From positions 1-9,962 of the forward strand of contig JBOGFC010000107.1 in assembly GCA_050742155.1 (NCBI GenBank): a DNA stretch of 9,962 nt, read 5' to 3'. A program made the translations under genes and the position numbers. Positions 7,462-9,962 of the stretch are shown here, in pieces. Source of the DNA: JBOGFC01 sp050742155. GTDB taxonomy: Bacteria; Actinomycetota; Acidimicrobiia; Spongiisociales; JALYHC01. The notes beneath the pieces are model-generated. The model was given only the letters and a program-made list of their open reading frames with translations. It did not search any database and was not told where the DNA came from. Position 1 is the first letter of the stretch. The number at the start of each line of letters is the position of its first letter.

Positions 7462-7475
7462 GTCCCCGCTACCTT
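7446..7475 (+). promoter_or_regulatory. Candidate leaderless promoter for the VOC gene
   Basis: TTGGGT (7446-7451) and TACCTT (7470-7475) are spaced by 18 bases, and the TANNNT-type -10 box ends eight bases before the ATG at 7484. No ribosome binding site precedes that ATG, so transcription and translation probably start at about the same base, as is common in actinobacteria. The promoter lies across the end of the dikinase gene. The motif match is by eye only. Confidence 0.4.
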
Positions 7476-7483
7476 TGCCGTGA

Positions 7484-7858
7484 ATGTCCCTTCAAGTGAA
7501 CACCCTCACGATCGACGCTCGTGATCCACGGGCCCAGGCCGGGTTCTGGTCGGAGGCTCTGGATTGGTTCATCATCCAGCACGGGGATGAGGAGGCATTG
7601 ATCGCTCCTGCTCGTGACCGGTCCGAGCTCCCAGGAGCCATGGCCGTGCTGTTCAACCGCACTACTGACCCCAAGACGGTCAAGAACCGCTGGCACTTCG
7701 ACTTGGTCCCGGACGATCAGGAGGCAGAGGTCCTGCGTCTCGAGGGCCTGGGAGCGCGTCGGGTCGACATCGGACAGCAGGAGGTGAGCTGGGTGGTCAT
7801 GGCCGATCCAGAAGGCAACGAGTTTTGCGTGCTGCGGAGCTACGAACCTCAGAGCTAA
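7484..7858 (+). CDS. VOC-superfamily glyoxalase-like protein
   Basis: This encodes a 124-residue single-domain protein of the vicinal oxygen chelate superfamily, glyoxalase-like type. The visible family features are Asp11 in the first strand (LTIDARDPRAQAGFWSEAL), the central KNRWHFDLVPDD segment with His71, the GARRVD turn at 90-95, and the closing WVVMADPEGNEFCVL strand with Glu113. Such proteins use paired beta-alpha-beta-beta-beta modules, often around a divalent metal, for isomerase, dioxygenase or drug-binding roles; this small subtype is mostly uncharacterised. The start is the ATG at 7484, which keeps the full first strand and has no ribosome binding site but does have a -10 box at leaderless distance. 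It lies 22 bases after the dikinase stop but probably has its own promoter. Its stop TAA overlaps the stop of the convergent acetyltransferase gene in CTAA. Confidence 0.85.
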   Translation: MSLQVNTLTIDARDPRAQAGFWSEALDWFIIQHGDEEALIAPARDRSELPGAMAVLFNRTTDPKTVKNRWHFDLVPDDQEAEVLRLEGLGARRVDIGQQEVSWVVMADPEGNEFCVLRSYEPQS

Positions 7859-8253
7859 TAGAGCGCGATGAGTCCCGCGTGTGTCGGTTGGAACCCGCAG
7901 GCATCGAAGTAGAAGGGTCGAAGCTGAGCCTCGAAGTCGACGTGAAGCCACTCACACCCAGCAGCACGCGCCTCCCTCGTTGCCACGGCGATCAGCTGCG
8001 TACCGACTCCTCGCCGTCTTGCCCGTGGGCTGACGATGGTGTCGATGATGAAGGCGTGGGTCGCACCGTCCCAGGGGACGTTGACGAACCCGATGAGATT
8101 GTCGCCCTGGCGGGCTGAGACCCAGCCGAGGCTGTGGGCGTGCACTTGGTCCTCCCAATCGTGTTCGAGGACGGGGTGATTGAACGCCTCAGCATGGAGG
8201 GCGTTCAGCGAGGCATTGTCGAAGTCACCTCGCCACTCGAACTGATATTCCAT
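7855..8253 (-). CDS. GNAT-family N-acetyltransferase
   Basis: This encodes a 132-residue GNAT domain that would transfer an acetyl group from CoA to an amine. Motif A is clear: the strand AFIIDTIVSP (67-76) leads into the pyrophosphate-binding loop Arg79-Arg-Arg-Gly82-Val-Gly84. The following helix (TQLIAVATREARAAG) and the late segment LRPFYFDACGFQ (111-122) are the usual motif B area. The N-terminal part includes NALHAEAFNHP and GWVSARQGDNLIGFVNV, typical of the early helix and strand. The reading frame stays open upstream to 8535, but that extension is arginine/proline-rich frame noise with no domain. The ATG at 8253 gives a family-length protein and sits six bases behind a -10-like box, so it is taken as the start. 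The substrate is unknown. The gene converges on the VOC gene with overlapping stop codons. Confidence 0.85.
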   Translation of the reverse strand: MEYQFEWRGDFDNASLNALHAEAFNHPVLEHDWEDQVHAHSLGWVSARQGDNLIGFVNVPWDGATHAFIIDTIVSPRARRRGVGTQLIAVATREARAAGCEWLHVDFEAQLRPFYFDACGFQPTHAGLIALY

Positions 8254-8279
8254 AGAGGCACAGTACCGCGACGCCTCTA
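8253..8279 (-). promoter_or_regulatory. Leaderless -10 box inside a 7-bp inverted repeat (GNAT operator/promoter)
   Basis: On the minus strand a TACTGT box (8265-8260) ends six bases before the GNAT ATG, which fits leaderless transcription; no convincing -35 is seen. The box lies between the arms of a perfect inverted repeat, TAGAGGC (8253-8259) and GCCTCTA (8273-8279), separated by 13 bases. A dimeric repressor on these arms would cover the transcription start. The role is inferred from position. Confidence 0.4.
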
Positions 8280-8309
8280 CCTGCCGGATGATGATGAGCG
8301 GCGGGCCGA

Positions 8310-8339
8310 GGAGGTGTGCTAATCCGCACTTCCCCCTCC
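8310..8339 (-). terminator. Imperfect hairpin just after the HEPN gene, possible terminator
   Basis: GGAGG (8310-8314) can pair with CCTCC (8335-8339), and inside it GTGC (8316-8319) with GCAC (8326-8329) around a six-base loop, with a small asymmetric bulge. It begins nine bases after the HEPN stop codon on the minus strand. There is no U-tract, so this is a weak candidate. The rest of the gap between the HEPN and GNAT genes shows only the GNAT promoter. Confidence 0.25.
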
Positions 8340-8347
8340 GGGACGGG

Positions 8348-8734
8348 TCAGTGCGCCGCGGATCCCCCCTCCAGCCATGCCTCCACGAGATCGGCAACGG
8401 TCTCGGCGTCCCGGACGGCCCGCGCCGCCTCGTCGGGAGGCACGGGGCCCAAGCCGTAATCGGCCGCGCTACGGCGATCGTACAGCGAACGGAGTAGCCG
8501 ACCGGCTCGTTCGTTGAGCCCCTGGTCCTTGACAACGAGCTGACCGAAGGCAGAGATCACGCCGGCGTGCCTGGAGCGCGTCTCCCCCAGGCTCAAGAGA
8601 GCGGCCTCGGCAGCAAAGAAAGCCGCGTAGTAGGCGCGGGACACTGCTTGAGCGGGGAATCCCTCCCGGGCAAGGATCTCGGCAGCCGCGATCTCCTCTC
8701 GGCAGCGGGCCAGGCCCGCCGCGAAGGACTTCAC
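8348..8734 (-). CDS. HEPN-domain protein (UPF0332-like), likely partner of the upstream MNT protein
   Basis: This encodes a 128-residue all-helical HEPN protein. The characteristic AVSRAYYAAFFAAEAALLSLG (30-50) is followed by RHAGVISAFGQLVV (55-68) and by LYDRRSAADYGLG (85-96), the pattern of UPF0332-type HEPN proteins found beside nucleotidyltransferases. In MNT-HEPN toxin-antitoxin pairs the HEPN partner is the RNase toxin. The classic RX4-6H RNase motif is not visible here: the corresponding place has Arg88-x3-Asp92-Tyr93 instead, so RNase activity is doubtful or uses other residues. The start is a GTG at 8734 that overlaps the stop of the fusion gene in GTGA, so the two are translationally coupled; an ATG alternative would remove conserved helix. 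What it targets is not evident. Confidence 0.82.
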   Translation of the reverse strand: MKSFAAGLARCREEIAAAEILAREGFPAQAVSRAYYAAFFAAEAALLSLGETRSRHAGVISAFGQLVVKDQGLNERAGRLLRSLYDRRSAADYGLGPVPPDEAARAVRDAETVADLVEAWLEGGSAAH

Positions 8735-9507
8735 CCCACCGCCACCCCGTGGGAGCGTGCCTCGATCAAGACCGGCGATCGAGCACGGTCGAAGTCCTTC
8801 TCTGTAACCGGCAGGGCAGACAACGTGACGCCCTGCTCGACCGACAACCGCCAGAGGAGGTCGTCCATACGGCGCAGCTCCTCCCAGGCTGACTCCATGT
8901 CCCGCAGCACCACCAGTAGGTCGAGGTCGGATTCACGGTCGGCGTCGCCTCGCGCCTGCGAGCCGTAGAGCAGCACCCGCGCCAGGCGGTTCCCGTAGAG
9001 CTGGCGTAGCTGGGCGGCCGCCTTCTCCGCAATGCCGAACGCTCCCAGGGGACCGACCGGTCCTTCCTCGCCCTCCGCGAGATCCTCAGCTGCCTGCTGG
9101 GCCGCTTCGGCCGAGATCAACTCTCGATCGGCCAACCACTCGATGGCTCGGCGGCGCATCCGCCGGTCGTGGAAGGCGAACCACTCCTGGCGCAGGTCGG
9201 GAAACTCGAACAAGGTGTCCTTGAAACGACGGAAGGCGCCCCGACCCTGGAGCGCCCTGAAGAGCAGATCGGCCGCCCGTCCATCGCGAACTAGGGCCGT
9301 GAAATCGACCATGTCCCGGTAGCCGTCACTCGAGTCCATCGGCTCGACGTAGGCCTGACCTCGCGACTCGAAGTCTTCCGGATCGTCCTCTGTCGAGCAG
9401 TACTCGAGCTCGCCCGTTGCGGGATCCAGCCACCACGACGTCTCATAGGAGTGATCCTCCAGCGCCAGGACCAGATCATCCAGATCAATGGATGCAAGGT
9501 CGAGCAT
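8731..9507 (-). CDS. UPF0158-nucleotidyltransferase (MNT) fusion protein
   Basis: This encodes 258 residues in two parts. Residues 1-125 match the uncharacterised UPF0158 family: LDDLVLALEDHS near the start, then LDPATGELEY, GYRDMVDFTALV, the strongly conserved GRGAFRRFKD (88-97) and EWFAFHDRRMRRRAIEWL. Residues 160-258 form a minimal nucleotidyltransferase: Gly182-Ser183-QARGDADRES-Asp194-Leu-Asp196, an exact GSX10DXD motif. The acidic residue that usually supplies a third metal ligand in the next strand is not obvious (GVTLSALPV). A Glu/Ala-rich linker (131-158) joins the parts. Nucleotidyltransferase antitoxins of this type, such as MntA, adenylylate their HEPN toxin; here the HEPN gene follows with a four-base overlap. 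The ATG at 9507 is chosen for its AGGGAG site six bases upstream; the frame extends to 9552 without such support. The UPF0158 part may be a sensor, nucleic-acid-binding or regulatory module; its function is unknown. Confidence 0.85.
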   Translation of the reverse strand: MLDLASIDLDDLVLALEDHSYETSWWLDPATGELEYCSTEDDPEDFESRGQAYVEPMDSSDGYRDMVDFTALVRDGRAADLLFRALQGRGAFRRFKDTLFEFPDLRQEWFAFHDRRMRRRAIEWLADRELISAEAAQQAAEDLAEGEEGPVGPLGAFGIAEKAAAQLRQLYGNRLARVLLYGSQARGDADRESDLDLLVVLRDMESAWEELRRMDDLLWRLSVEQGVTLSALPVTEKDFDRARSPVLIEARSHGVAVG

Positions 9508-9538
9508 CGTCGTCTCCCTTATCTCGCTCGACCCGAGC

Positions 9539-9566
9539 AGCCTAGCCCCCATGGCGACTGACCCAA
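9539..9566 (-). promoter_or_regulatory. Candidate promoter of the UPF0158-MNT / HEPN operon
   Basis: On the minus strand TTGGGT (9566-9561) and TAGGCT (9544-9539) are spaced by 16 bases, giving a 5' leader of roughly 25 bases that holds the AGGGAG ribosome binding site. The -35 hexamer is identical to the one proposed for the VOC gene. Apart from this promoter and the hairpin at the SRPBCC stop, the gap 9508-9656 shows nothing clear. Motif matching by eye only. Confidence 0.35.
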
Positions 9567-9640
9567 GCGATCACGCCACATCTGGTGACCGTCCAGACCC
9601 CAGTGCAGTCCCGACATAGTACGAAGGCGACTCTGCCGGA

Positions 9641-9668
9641 CCGGCGGGCGGGATCGTCAGCCCGCCGG
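9641..9668 (-). terminator. GC-rich hairpin at the 3' end of the SRPBCC gene
   Basis: CCGGCGGGC (9641-9649) is perfectly complementary to GCCCGCCGG (9660-9668), giving a 9-bp stem with a 10-base loop. The loop contains the stop codon of the SRPBCC gene. No U-tract follows on the minus strand. It could act as a tail-less terminator or as a 3'-end stabilising hairpin. Confidence 0.4.
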
Positions 9669-9962
9669 GCCCTCCCTGAGGACCTCGAGGTACTCGTCGA
9701 GCCGGTCCATGGTCTCGGCGGCACCGGCCTCCATCCCCGACCCGAGCATCCCGTCGCGCTCTTCGACTGTGTCGAAGACGGAGGTGCTCGTCAAGGTGGT
9801 CTTGCCGTCGTGCTCGGTAAGCGTCATGGTCTCGACCGAGACGCTGCCCGGGAAGCCCTCGAACTCGAACGTCCAGACGATGCGCTCCGGGCGGACGATC
9901 TGGCGGTACTCGCCGTGAAAGGCGTACTCCTCACCGTCGGGGCCTCGGTGCACGATCCGCCA
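9657..9962 (-). CDS. SRPBCC / AHSA1-type START-fold protein, 5' end cut off by window
   Basis: The frame is open to the window edge, giving 101 residues, and the codons before the GTG at 9953 read W-R-I in frame, matching the family, so the start lies outside the window. The visible part has the typical AHSA1/SRPBCC run: RGPDGEEYAFHGEYRQIVRPERIVWTFEFEG, then ETMTLTEHDGKTTLTSTSVF and the C-terminal helix (GMEAGAAETMDRLDEYLEVL). These proteins form a helix-grip cavity that binds hydrophobic ligands, or stimulate Hsp90 in the eukaryotic AHSA1; in bacteria the roles are mostly unknown and the genes often pair with ArsR-type regulators, which would have to lie beyond the edge. No link to the neighbouring MNT-HEPN unit is evident. 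Confidence 0.85.
   Translation of the reverse strand, partial: WRIVHRGPDGEEYAFHGEYRQIVRPERIVWTFEFEGFPGSVSVETMTLTEHDGKTTLTSTSVFDTVEERDGMLGSGMEAGAAETMDRLDEYLEVLREGPAG

Noticed and set aside
8254..8535. Long N-terminal extension of the GNAT protein
   Set aside because: The extra 94 codons are Arg/Pro/Gly-rich with no domain and overlap the HEPN gene; the ATG at 8253 yields a normal GNAT length.
9581..9597. TCTGG-N7-CCAGA inverted repeat upstream of the MNT operon
   Set aside because: Only five base pairs, upstream of the proposed -35 box, with no other support.
1..9962. CRISPR array, tRNA/rRNA genes, insertion sequences or phage genes
   Set aside because: No regularly spaced repeats, no tRNA-like cloverleaf, and no transposase, integrase or phage structural motif were found on either strand.

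Overview
The window is about 10 kb of GC-rich bacterial DNA with tightly packed genes, several GTG or TTG start candidates, and at least two genes that appear to be read from leaderless transcripts with TANNNT-type -10 boxes directly before the ATG. This suggests a high-GC actinobacterial lineage, quite possibly an uncultured one. That assignment is inferred from composition and promoter style, not from any marker gene.

Left part (1-7461, all + strand). Six closely spaced genes look like one operon: the C-terminal part of a CocE/NonD (S15-type) acyl hydrolase, a zinc-dependent medium-chain alcohol dehydrogenase (ATGA overlap with the previous gene), a D-2-hydroxyacid dehydrogenase of the CtBP-like type, a DRE-TIM acyltransferase of the homocitrate/isopropylmalate synthase type without a regulatory domain, an M24 'creatinase/prolidase fold' protein with substituted active-site positions, and a compact PEP-synthase-like dikinase that has an ATP-grasp part and a swivelling phosphohistidine domain but no PEP-binding barrel. 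Together they could hydrolyse an ester or amide substrate, oxidise or reduce hydroxy- and oxo-acid intermediates, carry out a Claisen condensation, cleave a C-N-type bond and phosphorylate a small molecule. I do not recognise this set as a described pathway. The ADH-to-hydroxyacid-dehydrogenase junction carries overlapping inverted repeats that could form mutually exclusive RNA structures around the ribosome binding site.

Middle (7446-8279). A small VOC/glyoxalase-like gene (+) and a small GNAT acetyltransferase gene (-) converge, and their stop codons overlap by four bases. Both seem to start leaderless from their own promoters. The GNAT promoter sits inside a 7-bp inverted repeat.

Right part (8310-9962, all - strand). 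A two-gene unit encodes an unusual UPF0158-nucleotidyltransferase (MNT) fusion followed, with a GTGA overlap, by a HEPN/UPF0332 protein. This is the layout of an MNT-HEPN toxin-antitoxin module. Upstream lies the 3' part of an SRPBCC/AHSA1-type gene that runs off the window edge and ends in a GC-rich hairpin. No tRNA, rRNA, CRISPR array, IS element or transposase is visible. The only gene-free stretches are shorter than 160 bases and are described in the feature list.
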